64,000 bases of DNA from Marinihelvus sp036351115 (GTDB lineage: Bacteria; Pseudomonadota; Gammaproteobacteria; Xanthomonadales; SZUA-36). The stretch covers positions 19,358 through 83,357 of the forward strand of contig JAZBOL010000006.1 in the NCBI GenBank assembly GCA_036351115.1, read 5' to 3'. Numbering within the stretch: the first letter of the stretch is position 1; each line of letters opens with the position of its first letter. A program made the position numbers and the translations under genes. Of this stretch, positions 8,638 through 16,656 are shown piece by piece. The notes under the pieces were generated by a model. The model was not told the DNA's origin, did no database searches, and saw only the letters and a list, made by a program, of their open reading frames with translations.

Positions 8638-9429
8638 TCAGCGCTGCCGTTTGCCCCGTCGGCGCCAGCCGGACCAGGGAGCGAGGTCGTCGCGAAAGGG
8701 GCTGACCCGGGATTCGTCATAGGGAGACAGGTCGACGGGAATCATGCACTGGAAGCGAAATCCTTCCGGCGTGGGCTGGATGCGCGCGGCTCGAAACCGC
8801 ACACCGGCCTCTCCCGCCTCCCGGGCGGCAGCCGCGAACGCCGGATCATGCAACTGGCTGGGACGCAGGGCGCGGCCGTCGGTCCGCTGCAGGATGAACA
8901 GCACCGTGGCCTTGCGCCCCTGGCGGACCTCCTCGACGAGTTCGTGCAGGTGCTTGGCGGCCCGCACGCTGACCGAATCGGGAAAGTAAGCCCGGCGATC
9001 CGGGTAGACCAGGTGGCAGTTCTTGACCTCCACGAGGTGGTCGCGGGCGCCGCGCAGCATGAGATCGATGCGGGAACCTTCGCCATAGGGGACCTCACGC
9101 TCGAGGCTGCGCCAGCGCCGGAGGCCCGGAATCAGCCGCGCCCGCACCAGGGCCTCGGCAATGCGGTTGGGCACCACGGTGTTGGCCCCGACCATCTGTC
9201 CCTCGATCTCCATGAGCTCCAGGGTCCAGCGCAGCTTCCGCTTGCTCCCTTCGGGCGCGGGTGAGATCCACACCGGTGCGCCGGGGCGGATCAGGCCCTC
9301 CATGCGACCCGGGTTCACGCAGTGGGCGGACACGACTTCACCGTCCTCCCGCTCCACGTCGGCGATGAAGCGGTCATAGCGCTGAACGAGCCGAGCGGGT
9401 TGCAGGGGCGTGGCGTGGGGGATGAGCAC
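8638..9429 (-). CDS. sfsA: SfsA, DNA-binding protein / sugar fermentation stimulation protein
   Basis: The 263-residue protein aligns by eye with SfsA: CVNPGRMEGLIRPG, TLELMEIEGQMVGANT, SRIDLMLRG and the nuclease-like VEVKNCHLV. SfsA has an OB-fold and a PD-(D/E)XK-type domain and was found as a regulator of maltose metabolism in E. coli; nuclease activity has been suggested. It lies 75 bases upstream of menA on the same strand and may be co-transcribed, without functional connection. About 26 residues at the C-terminus are basic (GWRRRGKRQR). Confidence 0.92.
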   Translation of the reverse strand: MLIPHATPLQPARLVQRYDRFIADVEREDGEVVSAHCVNPGRMEGLIRPGAPVWISPAPEGSKRKLRWTLELMEIEGQMVGANTVVPNRIAEALVRARLIPGLRRWRSLEREVPYGEGSRIDLMLRGARDHLVEVKNCHLVYPDRRAYFPDSVSVRAAKHLHELVEEVRQGRKATVLFILQRTDGRALRPSQLHDPAFAAAAREAGEAGVRFRAARIQPTPEGFRFQCMIPVDLSPYDESRVSPFRDDLAPWSGWRRRGKRQR

Positions 9430-9512
9430 GGATTCTTCCTTCGTCGGCAGCAGGACGGGAGCCTAGCGAAGGCATCCGCAAAAGGACGTGAGCGTGCTGC
9501 TCCGATCCGGAG

Positions 9513-9543
9513 AAAGCCGGACCCGCCAAACGGGCCCGGCTTT
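9513..9543 (-). terminator. Hairpin downstream of doxX, probable terminator
   Basis: The arms AAAGCCGGACCCG (9513-9525) and CGGGCCCGGCTTT (9531-9543) pair along 13 bases with one mismatch around a 5-base loop. It lies 42 bases after the doxX stop in the direction of transcription. The 3' arm ends in only three T residues, so termination may be weak. Confidence 0.5.
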
Positions 9544-9585
9544 GGCGGTTTCCCCACCGCAACGGTGTGTCATTCCCCCGGGAGG

Positions 9586-10002
9586 TCAGGCGTGCTGAAG
9601 GTCCCTTGAAACGCGTCGCGACGCGCGCCGGCGGTCGAGGGAAAAGCCGCCCGCGCCCTGGGCCACCAGCATGAGGAAGCCGCCGGCGAGCGCCACGTTT
9701 TTCAGAAACGCGATGAACTGGTTCTGGTCGGCGAAATCCGCATGGAAGACGATCGCGGTCAGCAGGCTGAAGCCGGCCAGGAGCAGGGCGACGAAGCGCG
9801 TATGCCAGCCGAGCAGGATGGCAAGGCCGCCCAGGATCTCGAGGGCAACGACCGCGGGCAGGAGTACACCCGGGACGCCGGCGCTTTCCATCCAGCCCTG
9901 GGTCGCGGCATAACTGCCCAGCTTGCTGGTGCCCATGATGATGAAGATCAGGGCCAGGAACAGGCGCCCCACGGGGGCGGAAAGGGATTGCAGGGTATTC
10001 AT
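9586..10002 (-). CDS. DoxX family membrane protein
   Basis: This 138-residue inner-membrane protein has four hydrophobic segments and DoxX family patterns: GRLFLALIFIIMGTSKLGSY, then PAVVALEILGGLAILLGWHTR, and FLKNVALAGGFLMLVAQG. DoxX proteins are linked to oxidative stress and sulfur or redox metabolism, but their reaction is usually unknown. The ATG at 10002 has a GAGGA ribosome site. It is divergent from the DUF1289 gene across an AT-rich 151-base promoter region (10003-10153) in which I recognise no operator. Confidence 0.85.
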   Translation of the reverse strand: MNTLQSLSAPVGRLFLALIFIIMGTSKLGSYAATQGWMESAGVPGVLLPAVVALEILGGLAILLGWHTRFVALLLAGFSLLTAIVFHADFADQNQFIAFLKNVALAGGFLMLVAQGAGGFSLDRRRASRRVSRDLQHA

Positions 10003-10153
10003 GGTGTGTGTCCTCGTCAGGCAGTTGTCAGGGTGAGGACAGGGTATTTCTATCGATTAAATCAAAAAATCCCCAAATTGATAAGACAAAATTGCACACA
10101 GTGAAATAATAGTGGGCGTTGCATGGCCCCGGCGAACGGGGCATGATGGCCCG

Positions 10154-10417
10154 ATGCTCAAGATCCAGATCGATATTCCCGCCGAAGCGCCCGCGCAGGA
10201 AACGTCCCCGGCGAGGACGCAATCCGTGCAATCGCCGTGTATCCAGGTTTGCCGTCTGGATGCGTCGGGCATGTGCGAAGGTTGTCACCGCACGCGGGAA
10301 GAGATCACCTTGTGGACCCGTCTGACCGAGGCGCAGCAGCGCGCCGTGCTGGTGCGGTGTCGCGAGCGGGCCGGGGAACGGCCCGGGTCGTGCGATCAGC
10401 GGTCGCCGATCGACTGA
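10154..10417 (+). CDS. DUF1289 Cys-rich small protein
   Basis: An 87-residue protein with the DUF1289 core: SPCIQVCRLDASGMCEGCHR followed by TREEITLWTRLTEAQQRAV. Four closely spaced cysteines suggest metal or iron-sulfur binding; this has not been established for the family as far as I know. I chose the ATG at 10154 (MLKIQID) over an upstream GTG at 10112, because the extra residues are not conserved-looking. Its 3' end overlaps the convergent TolC gene by 22 bases. Confidence 0.8.
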   Translation: MLKIQIDIPAEAPAQETSPARTQSVQSPCIQVCRLDASGMCEGCHRTREEITLWTRLTEAQQRAVLVRCRERAGERPGSCDQRSPID

Positions 10418-11982
10418 TAGGGGTCGTTGTCGGGCCCCACGGGTGTAATGCCAAGGCGCTCGAAATCCACCACTGCCGCGTCATAGCTGGCCCGGGCAAT
10501 GCGGGTGGCCAGTTCGGCCTCCAGCAGGTTGATCCGCGCATTCGCCGCGGTTTCCTCGCGAACGTTGACCAGGAAAAAGTCACTGGCGCCGCTCTCGAAG
10601 CGGGTCAGCTCCGATTGCCTCATGATCTCCGACTGCTGCACTTCCACGGCGGCCAGCTCCTGTAGCTGCGTCGCGAAGGCCAGCTCCAGCAGGATGTTTC
10701 GGACCTCCAGTTCGATCCGGTCCTCGATCAGCTGTCGCTCGTAACTGGCGGCCTGCAGTTCGGCCTGGGCGCTGGCCAGGCGACCGCGCACCGAGCGCTG
10801 CTGCAGCGGAACCGTGAACTTCATGGCCACGATCGTGTCCGTTTCATCGCGCGACGGGCCGCCCTCGGCAATGCTTCCGAACGGCGTCGCGAGCTCCACG
10901 CCCACGTCCAGGCGCGGCTTGAGATCGTTCTCGGCCAGGCTGATTTCATTCTGCACCCGTTCCATGGTCGTGCGCAGCAGGGCCAGTTCCGGGCGGCGAT
11001 CTCTCGCGGTGTCCGTGGCCTGCTCGGGCAGGGCGCCGAGGCCCGGCCCCGCGCCCAATTGCTCCGGCGTCGGCAGTCGCGCGATGCCGGGCTCCAGGGG
11101 GCGTCCGTTCTCGTCCCGGTAATAGAAGGCGAGCGCGTTGCCGGCCATCATGAGGTCCCGGCGGGAAGACGTGACCAGGGCCTGGCGCCGGGAGATGTTC
11201 TGCTGGTTTTCCGTGAGAAAAATTTCCGCAACGGCGCCGCGCGCGACCTGTTCGATCAGGCCGACCTGGCGTTCCGTGGCGATGCGCAGCAGATCCGCAT
11301 AGACACCGACCTGGCGACCGAGGGCGACCCAGCGCCAGTAGGCGATGAGCGCCTGCTGCTGCACGCCGATTTTTGTCAGGAGCACGTCCAGCTCGGCCTG
11401 TTCGCGACGCAGCTGGGCGTCGGCCAGGCGGAACCGCTGGGAATCCAGGTTCCGGTCGCGCAGCAGGTTGAACAGGGCGCCGACCTTCAGGGTCCCGCCG
11501 GTGTTGGTGAAGTACTCGTCTTCGTATATGGGGAACGTGCCGTTGGACAGGCGGTAACTCCCGTAGAGCTCGGCGCCCATGTTCGGCAGCCGCTGCGTCG
11601 CACCGCCGCTGATGACCTGGCCGTCGTAGAAGCCGCTCAGCCGACTGAAGCCGTCGGCGTCGAAAACGAGGTCGAAAGCGCCTTCCGCCGCCAGGACGTC
11701 GCCGGCCGCTCCGCGCAGCTCCGCCAGGCTGACGAGAATCTTTGGAAAGTGCCGCTCCGACGAGGCCAGGACTTCCGCCGGGAGCAGCGGTGCCAGGGGG
11801 GGCGGTGTCTTTGCCGCTTCCGCCCTTTCCCGGGTCGCCGATTCCTGGGCCTTTGCCGTGAGCGACACCAGGAGCGCGGCGAAGAGGCAGGCGATTGCGC
11901 GCAAAACACGCGTTTGCGGCCGGGGTTCGGCGCCCATCACCGGGTGGCAGCGGGGCGCCGTCCTGCGGGGACGGTTCAGCAC
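10396..11982 (-). CDS. TolC-type outer-membrane efflux protein
   Basis: The 528-residue protein has a signal peptide within the first 45 residues (RAIACLFAALLVSLTAKAQE) and two outer-membrane efflux repeats with long coiled-coil helices rich in Glu, Gln, Arg and Ala. It would form the outer-membrane duct for the HlyD-type adaptor and ABC protein encoded upstream (11987-13021 and 13034-14794). The three genes are packed with gaps of 4 and 12 bases. It is about 50-80 residues longer than many TolC proteins, mostly in the N-terminal part. The substrate is unknown. Confidence 0.85.
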   Translation of the reverse strand: MLNRPRRTAPRCHPVMGAEPRPQTRVLRAIACLFAALLVSLTAKAQESATRERAEAAKTPPPLAPLLPAEVLASSERHFPKILVSLAELRGAAGDVLAAEGAFDLVFDADGFSRLSGFYDGQVISGGATQRLPNMGAELYGSYRLSNGTFPIYEDEYFTNTGGTLKVGALFNLLRDRNLDSQRFRLADAQLRREQAELDVLLTKIGVQQQALIAYWRWVALGRQVGVYADLLRIATERQVGLIEQVARGAVAEIFLTENQQNISRRQALVTSSRRDLMMAGNALAFYYRDENGRPLEPGIARLPTPEQLGAGPGLGALPEQATDTARDRRPELALLRTTMERVQNEISLAENDLKPRLDVGVELATPFGSIAEGGPSRDETDTIVAMKFTVPLQQRSVRGRLASAQAELQAASYERQLIEDRIELEVRNILLELAFATQLQELAAVEVQQSEIMRQSELTRFESGASDFFLVNVREETAANARINLLEAELATRIARASYDAAVVDFERLGITPVGPDNDPYQSIGDR

Positions 11983-11986
11983 GGCT

Positions 11987-13021
11987 TCAACCCGTCGAGT
12001 TTCCGCCCGCCTGGCCGGCGGGCAGCTGCGGAGGGAAGTTGTTCATCTGCCGCCACAGCTCGAAGCCGACGGGAACCGTGTCGAGCAGGACCCAGCCCCG
12101 GGCGTTGGAGCCGAAGCGCACGAAACGCTCGTCCGGCCAGGGATGCTCGGCATTCGGGTCTTCCGTGATCAGCACGCGGAACCGGCCATTGGCCTGGGCC
12201 GAGGGATCCACGGCGTACACCTCTCCCCCGAACGTGCCCACGGCCAGGTTGGGCCAGCCGCTGAACTGCACCATGGGCCAGCCCTCGAACTGCAGGCGCA
12301 CCTTGGCGCCAGGGCGGATCAGGGCCACGTCCCGGCCGTCGATGAACAGTTCCACCGCCCGCCCGACGTCGTCGGGAACGAAGGAGGCGAGGACGTCGCC
12401 GGCAGTCACGAAGGTGGCGGTGTCGCCCGCATTGAGCTGGGAAATGATGCCGGCGCGGGGCGCCCGGACGATCTGCACCGACTGGCGGGACAGATTGACA
12501 TCCACGCGCGTCAGCTCGGCGTTGGCCTCGGCCACCCGGGAGCGGAGTTCTTCCACGCGGATGCGCGCCTGCTCATATTCGCGGCGGGAGGCCAGGCCCT
12601 GGTCATAGAGGTCCTTCATGCGATCCGTGTCGATCTGGGCCGTCTGCACGGCCGTTTCGGCCGCCTCGATCTTTGCCAGCACCTGGGAGCGTTCCGCATT
12701 GAGACGCTCGATGAGCCGCGGGTCGTTGTCGACGATGCGGACGATCGGATCGTCCACTTCCACGTGACTGCCGTCCCGGACATACCACTCCTGGATCCGG
12801 CCGGACACCAGGGCATTGATTTCCTGCAGCCGGTCGTTTGGATTCAGGGCGGTGACGCTGCCAAAGCCGTTGGTGGTCTGCACCCAGGGTGTGAAGGTCA
12901 GGAACACGACCACGGCCATGGTGCCCAGGGTGATGATCCACCCGATGGAACGCATGACCCGGGGCACACGCTGGCGATGCAGGGTGCTGAATTGCTCGAT
13001 GGATTCCGGTTTCATGTCCAC
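11987..13021 (-). CDS. HlyD-family periplasmic adaptor (membrane fusion protein)
   Basis: The 344-residue protein has one N-terminal membrane helix (residues ~23-45), a split lipoyl domain (SGRIQEWYVRDGSHVEVDDP and VRAPRAGIISQLNAGDTATF), a short coiled-coil hairpin (~100-170) and a C-terminal beta-barrel. It should bridge the ABC protein in the inner membrane to the TolC homologue. It starts 12 bases after the ABC gene. The short hairpin is more like RND/ABC drug adaptors than like type I protein secretion HlyD, which is usually longer. The exported substrate cannot be read from the sequence. Confidence 0.86.
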   Translation of the reverse strand: MDMKPESIEQFSTLHRQRVPRVMRSIGWIITLGTMAVVVFLTFTPWVQTTNGFGSVTALNPNDRLQEINALVSGRIQEWYVRDGSHVEVDDPIVRIVDNDPRLIERLNAERSQVLAKIEAAETAVQTAQIDTDRMKDLYDQGLASRREYEQARIRVEELRSRVAEANAELTRVDVNLSRQSVQIVRAPRAGIISQLNAGDTATFVTAGDVLASFVPDDVGRAVELFIDGRDVALIRPGAKVRLQFEGWPMVQFSGWPNLAVGTFGGEVYAVDPSAQANGRFRVLITEDPNAEHPWPDERFVRFGSNARGWVLLDTVPVGFELWRQMNNFPPQLPAGQAGGNSTG

Positions 13022-13033
13022 GGTCTGGCTCGC

Positions 13034-14794
13034 TCAGAGGGCCGGCATGAGATTCGCACGGGTGCTTCCCGTGTCGAGTCCCTGCTCCTCGCAGGCGTTT
13101 CCGTCCGATGCCCGGCACAGGGCATCGAAGTCGTCGAAGAGTTCCTGGCCGGCGTAGTTGAGGCTAAGGAACATGTCATAACCGAGATCCCGGTAGCGGC
13201 TGGAGAAATCGATGATCGTGGTCTCCGCCTCTTCCTGGAGCAGGTCCAGGGAGGCGCGGAGCTGGGCGCTTTTCATCGAATCGTACAGTTGACCCAGTAC
13301 CAGCACCCGGGGCCGGGCAATAATGGCGGAGGCCAGCTTGAGCTGCATGGTCTCGATGATGGTCAGGGGCCAGCCGGTGGCGGCAATGCGCGTATCGAGA
13401 CCGTCTTCCAGTTGGGCAATGACGTGTTCGAGCCCCACGGTGCGGATGGTCTGGAGAATGCGAGGCGACGACGCACCTTCCGCACTGAGCCGCAGGAACT
13501 CGCGAATCGTCATTTCCGTGGCGTTGGGACGGTCCAGGACGATGATCTGCTGGCGGAGCTGATGCGCCGGCATGCTCATGATGTCCTGTTCGCCCAGGGC
13601 GACAAAGCCGCCCCGGGTTTCCTCGTGGTGCTTGAGGATATTGGTCACGGCCCGCTGGACCGCGTGGCTCTCCGCGACCGCCATGACGCGGGCTCCGCTG
13701 GGAATCTCGAAGTTGAAGGTGATCGGCTGTCCCCGGGCGTCTCCCAGGACTTCGACAAACTGCAGGGAGGCGTCACCGGAAAAGTCGGTCTTTTCGCCGG
13801 CGAGCGCGTCCTGCTCGATGTCGTCGAAGAGGGACAGCTCGTCGAGCGCGGCGCACAGCTCGTAGAAGTAAGCGAGGTAGGTGCCGAGCTGGGACAGGCC
13901 GAAGAACACCGCGGACAGGACCAGCTCGGCGGCCACCAGCTGGCCAAGGGACAGCTGTCCCTGGATCACGAGCCAGCCGCCCAGGCCCAGGAGGCTGGCG
14001 CTGGCCACGGCGTACAGGGCGATAAAGCACAGGGTCTGGGAAAAATGATGCCGGAAGTGCTTCTGGTGACGGTCGATGTAGGCATTCGTCACCACATCCG
14101 TCTGCCGAAGGGCTTCCTCGATGTGATAGTCGGATTTGAAGAAGCCGTTCGAGGCGCCCAGCCCCTCCAGCCATGCCGCCGTGGCGTGCTTCTTGTGCGA
14201 AACCTCCACCGCGCTGCGAATGGCGCGGCCGCCCCAGATCAGCCAGATCAGCCAGATAAACAGGATGATCACCAGGTTGAAGACGAGAAAGAGCGGATGG
14301 TACATGGAGGTGAGCACGAAGCCCACGGCGGCCTGCAGGATGATGGCGAAGCCGCCCACCAGCAGGTTGGGGACCGTTTTCTGGACAATCAGGATGTCGA
14401 AGTAGCGGTTGAACAGCGTTCCCTTGTTGTAGTCCTGGAAAAACGGGTTGAGTGCGTACACCGAACGCAGGGCAATGGAAGAGACCATGCGTGCATAAAA
14501 GCGCCGCTGGAACAGGTCCATGAGATGGATACGCAGCGCGTTGAGCAGTCCCGCCCCGAGCAGCAGCGTGAACAGGGTCCCGGTCAGCACCAGGAGCGGC
14601 GTGGTGAGGCCCGTGTGAGCGACCGTGTTGACCAGCATCTGGACGGAGATCGGCAGGGCGAGCGACAACACGCTGATCCCGACGCCATAGACGACGGCCA
14701 GCGTGTAATAATTTCGCTCCGGGCCGAGAATGGAGAAGAAGTACGAGAAAATCTCCTTCACGGACACGGACTTGGTCAGTACCTGATCGCTCAC
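13034..14794 (-). CDS. ABC exporter-like protein with degenerate nucleotide-binding domain
   Basis: The 586-residue protein has an ABC exporter membrane domain (about six helices, residues ~30-320) followed by a region with the length and order of a nucleotide-binding domain (~340-550). Every catalytic motif is altered. The Walker A position reads VAESHAVQRA (373-382) with no GKS/T. The Q-loop region reads IIVLDRP (417-423). The signature region reads TGWPLTIIE (473-481) instead of LSGGQ. Walker B reads RVLVLGQLYDS (496-506), where Asp-Glu is replaced. The H-loop region reads DFSSRY (529-534). The fold seems retained without ATPase residues. It heads an operon with HlyD- and TolC-type genes. 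Either another ATPase powers it or it no longer transports by hydrolysis. Confidence 0.82.
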   Translation of the reverse strand: MSDQVLTKSVSVKEIFSYFFSILGPERNYYTLAVVYGVGISVLSLALPISVQMLVNTVAHTGLTTPLLVLTGTLFTLLLGAGLLNALRIHLMDLFQRRFYARMVSSIALRSVYALNPFFQDYNKGTLFNRYFDILIVQKTVPNLLVGGFAIILQAAVGFVLTSMYHPLFLVFNLVIILFIWLIWLIWGGRAIRSAVEVSHKKHATAAWLEGLGASNGFFKSDYHIEEALRQTDVVTNAYIDRHQKHFRHHFSQTLCFIALYAVASASLLGLGGWLVIQGQLSLGQLVAAELVLSAVFFGLSQLGTYLAYFYELCAALDELSLFDDIEQDALAGEKTDFSGDASLQFVEVLGDARGQPITFNFEIPSGARVMAVAESHAVQRAVTNILKHHEETRGGFVALGEQDIMSMPAHQLRQQIIVLDRPNATEMTIREFLRLSAEGASSPRILQTIRTVGLEHVIAQLEDGLDTRIAATGWPLTIIETMQLKLASAIIARPRVLVLGQLYDSMKSAQLRASLDLLQEEAETTIIDFSSRYRDLGYDMFLSLNYAGQELFDDFDALCRASDGNACEEQGLDTGSTRANLMPAL

Positions 14795-14809
14795 GATCCC
14801 TCCGGGTGC

Positions 14810-14853
14810 GTGACACCGCCCCTGCCGGGATTGCGTCAGGAGGGCGGGTCACA
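14810..14853. repeat. Imperfect inverted repeat in the ABC/bciA divergent region
   Basis: GTGACACCGCCC (14810-14821) and GGGCGGGTCAC (14843-14853) form an 11-bp imperfect stem with a 21-base loop in the 126-base region between the divergent ABC gene and bciA. It could be an operator or a leader hairpin. No function is assigned. Confidence 0.3.
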
Positions 14854-14920
14854 GGCCGCGCCGGAAACGACCGGCAGCGCTTGTTTAACAGCATTTTTCT
14901 AGGTTTTGTGGGGAGTTAGA

Positions 14921-15940
14921 ATGCAGTCAGGGGCGTCAAGCGCCGATGAAAAGATCACCCCGGCCGAAGGGGTCATCGTGCTGGCCGGCGCCACGGGTTA
15001 CCTGGGCCGTCACGTCGCGCAAACCCTGTCGCGCCGGGGTTTCCGGGTGCTGGCCCCGGTCCGTGCCGGCAGTGCCGACAGGCCTGCGTTGGCGGGGGTC
15101 GAGTACCGGGAAGCCCGTTTCAACGACGCGGAGGCCCTTCTCGAGGACATCAGCGCCGGAGGGGACGCGGACCGCGTCGATGCGGTGATCTCCTGCCTGG
15201 CCTCGCGCAGCGGTTCTCCCCGGGATGCCTGGCGTGTCGACCACCGCATGAATCGAAACCTTCTGTCCGCTGCGAAATCCCTCCGCGCCCGCCGGTTCGT
15301 CCTGTTGTCGGCCATTTGCGTGCAGAAGCCCCGCCTGGCGTTTCAGCAGGCCAAGCTGGCTTTCGAAGGTGAGCTTGCGGAGTCCGGCTTGTCGTTCGTC
15401 ATCGTCAGGCCGACCGCCTTCTTCAAGTCCCTGTCCGGCCAGCTGGATCGCCTGCGCCGCGGCAAACCCTTCCTGCTGTTCGGGGATGGTGAACTGACCC
15501 GTTGCAAGCCGATCAGTGAGGCGGACCTGTCGCGTTTCATCGTCGACTGCCTGAATCGCCCTGATTGCCGCAATCGCGTCGTTCCCGTTGGTGGGCCCGG
15601 GCCGGCGGTTTCGCCGCGGGAGCAGGGCGAGTGGCTGTTCGAGGCGCTGGGCAAGGCGCCACACTTCCGGTCGATCTCACCCGGGTGGTTTCTCCGCGGC
15701 GCCCGGTTCCTCGACGGGTTGGGCCGGGTTGTGCCGCGCCTGAAGGACACGGCCGAGTTTGCGCGTATCGCCCATTATTACGCGACCGAATCCATGCTGC
15801 TCTGGAATCCGGAAACAGGCCGCTACGAGGCGGACGCCACGCCCGAATTCGGTACGGAGACCCTGCGCGACCACTACCACCGACTGGTCGAGGGGGAGGG
15901 TGGAGACCAGGCGCTCGGCGAGCACCGCATGTTTCGTTAA
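14921..15940 (+). CDS. bciA: BciA, NADPH-dependent divinyl (proto)chlorophyllide 8-vinyl reductase
   Basis: BciA reduces the C8 vinyl group of divinyl (proto)chlorophyllide to ethyl with NADPH. The 339-residue protein is an atypical SDR/NmrA-like Rossmann protein with the nucleotide motif GATGYLGR near residue 25. It has family-specific stretches RFVLLSAICVQKP, FVIVRPTAFFKSLSGQ and GKPFLLFGDGELTRCKPISE. The ATG at 14921 is preceded by a GGGGAG ribosome site 6 bases upstream; a TTG at 14906 is not preferred. It is monocistronic, divergent from the export operon, and lies about 1 kb from the puf super-operon end. Confidence 0.94.
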   Translation: MQSGASSADEKITPAEGVIVLAGATGYLGRHVAQTLSRRGFRVLAPVRAGSADRPALAGVEYREARFNDAEALLEDISAGGDADRVDAVISCLASRSGSPRDAWRVDHRMNRNLLSAAKSLRARRFVLLSAICVQKPRLAFQQAKLAFEGELAESGLSFVIVRPTAFFKSLSGQLDRLRRGKPFLLFGDGELTRCKPISEADLSRFIVDCLNRPDCRNRVVPVGGPGPAVSPREQGEWLFEALGKAPHFRSISPGWFLRGARFLDGLGRVVPRLKDTAEFARIAHYYATESMLLWNPETGRYEADATPEFGTETLRDHYHRLVEGEGGDQALGEHRMFR

Positions 15941-15953
15941 GGGGTTCCGCAGG

Positions 15954-15987
15954 GAAAAAAAGCCGCGGCAGACGGGCTGCCGCGGCT
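15954..15987 (-). terminator. Rho-independent terminator of dps (possibly bidirectional)
   Basis: A perfect 11-bp stem AGCCGCGGCAG (15961-15971) / CTGCCGCGGCT (15977-15987) with a 5-base loop is followed, on the minus strand, by seven T residues (15955-15961). It lies 60 bases after the dps stop and 21 bases after the bciA stop, so it may also stop bciA transcripts, although that side lacks a U-tract. Confidence 0.85.
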
Positions 15988-15996
15988 CGCAATCAT

Positions 15997-16024
15997 GTAC
16001 CGGTCCGGGGCGGCGGACCGGTAC
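15997..16024. repeat. Second perfect hairpin between bciA and dps
   Basis: GTACCGGTCCG (15997-16007) and CGGACCGGTAC (16014-16024) are a perfect 11-bp inverted repeat with a 6-base loop, 9 bases from the terminator hairpin. It has no U-tract on either side. It could back up termination, protect a 3' end or be a protein site. Confidence 0.6.
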
Positions 16025-16047
16025 ACGTGGTGCTGCCGATCGTTGCC

Positions 16048-16557
16048 TCAGGCTTCGGTGATGGTCGCCCGGAGCATCCAGGCGTTTTCCTGGTAGGTAC
16101 CGATCCGGTCGGTCAGAAGGTCGGCGGTCTTGACGTCGCCGTTCTCCTCCGCTGTCCTCACGGCCGTCGCGATTCGCTCGGTGGCGCGCTCGTAATCACT
16201 GATCAGGCGCTCGACGCGCTGCTTGAGTGACGTGTCCTGCGGCAGGTCATCGATGATGGACCGCTCCTGGTATGCCGCCAGGGACTCGGTGGCCAGCAGG
16301 CCCAGGGCGCGTACGCGTTCCGCGAGGGTGTCGATGGACTCGGCGAGGTCTTCGTATTGCTCCTCGGTCAGCTTGTGCAGGCTGTAGAACAGGGGGCCTT
16401 CCACGTTCCAGTGCAGACCCTGCACGTTGATGTACAGGCGGAAGGCGTCGGCGTGGACGTTGCTCAGGTCCTGTGCAACCCGGCGACGGGTCGATTCGTC
16501 GAGCCCACGTTTCGGTTGTAGTTCGGAAACTTCGTTTTTGAGCACAGTGTCTATCAC
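16048..16557 (-). CDS. dps: Dps/ferritin-like DNA-binding stress protein
   Basis: Dps proteins form dodecamers that oxidise and store iron and shield DNA under oxidative stress. The 169-residue protein shows the family features: ALR-type helix A, the ferroxidase motif YINVQGLHWNVEGPLFYSLH (residues ~43-62), EEQYEDLAESIDTLAERVRALG, and a C-terminal YQENAWMLRAT. I chose the GTG at 16557 because a GGAGGA ribosome site sits just upstream; a longer frame to 16614 adds an unlike segment. It is divergent from a marR-type regulator and likely controlled by it. It would limit Fenton damage in a pigmented cell. Confidence 0.9.
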   Translation of the reverse strand: MIDTVLKNEVSELQPKRGLDESTRRRVAQDLSNVHADAFRLYINVQGLHWNVEGPLFYSLHKLTEEQYEDLAESIDTLAERVRALGLLATESLAAYQERSIIDDLPQDTSLKQRVERLISDYERATERIATAVRTAEENGDVKTADLLTDRIGTYQENAWMLRATITEA

Positions 16558-16600
16558 GGATCCTCCGTCGTTCGAATGTTCTCTTACCCTAACAAGACAA

Positions 16601-16614
16601 TTGCGCAAACGCAA
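16601..16614. promoter_or_regulatory. Palindrome in dps/marR intergenic region
   Basis: TTGCGCAAACGCAA is a 5-4-5 perfect inverted repeat in the 99-base region between divergent dps and marR. MarR repressors typically bind such palindromes at shared promoters, so this is a candidate operator for both genes. Confidence 0.45.
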
Positions 16615-16656
16615 ATATAGCGCTAGAGTCGTTTATGAGTATCAGCGGAGACCAGC

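Noticed and set aside
11858..14902. A second very long plus-strand frame (about 1014 codons)
   Set aside because: It is antisense to the TolC, HlyD and ABC genes; the minus-strand products have clear domains and this one has none.
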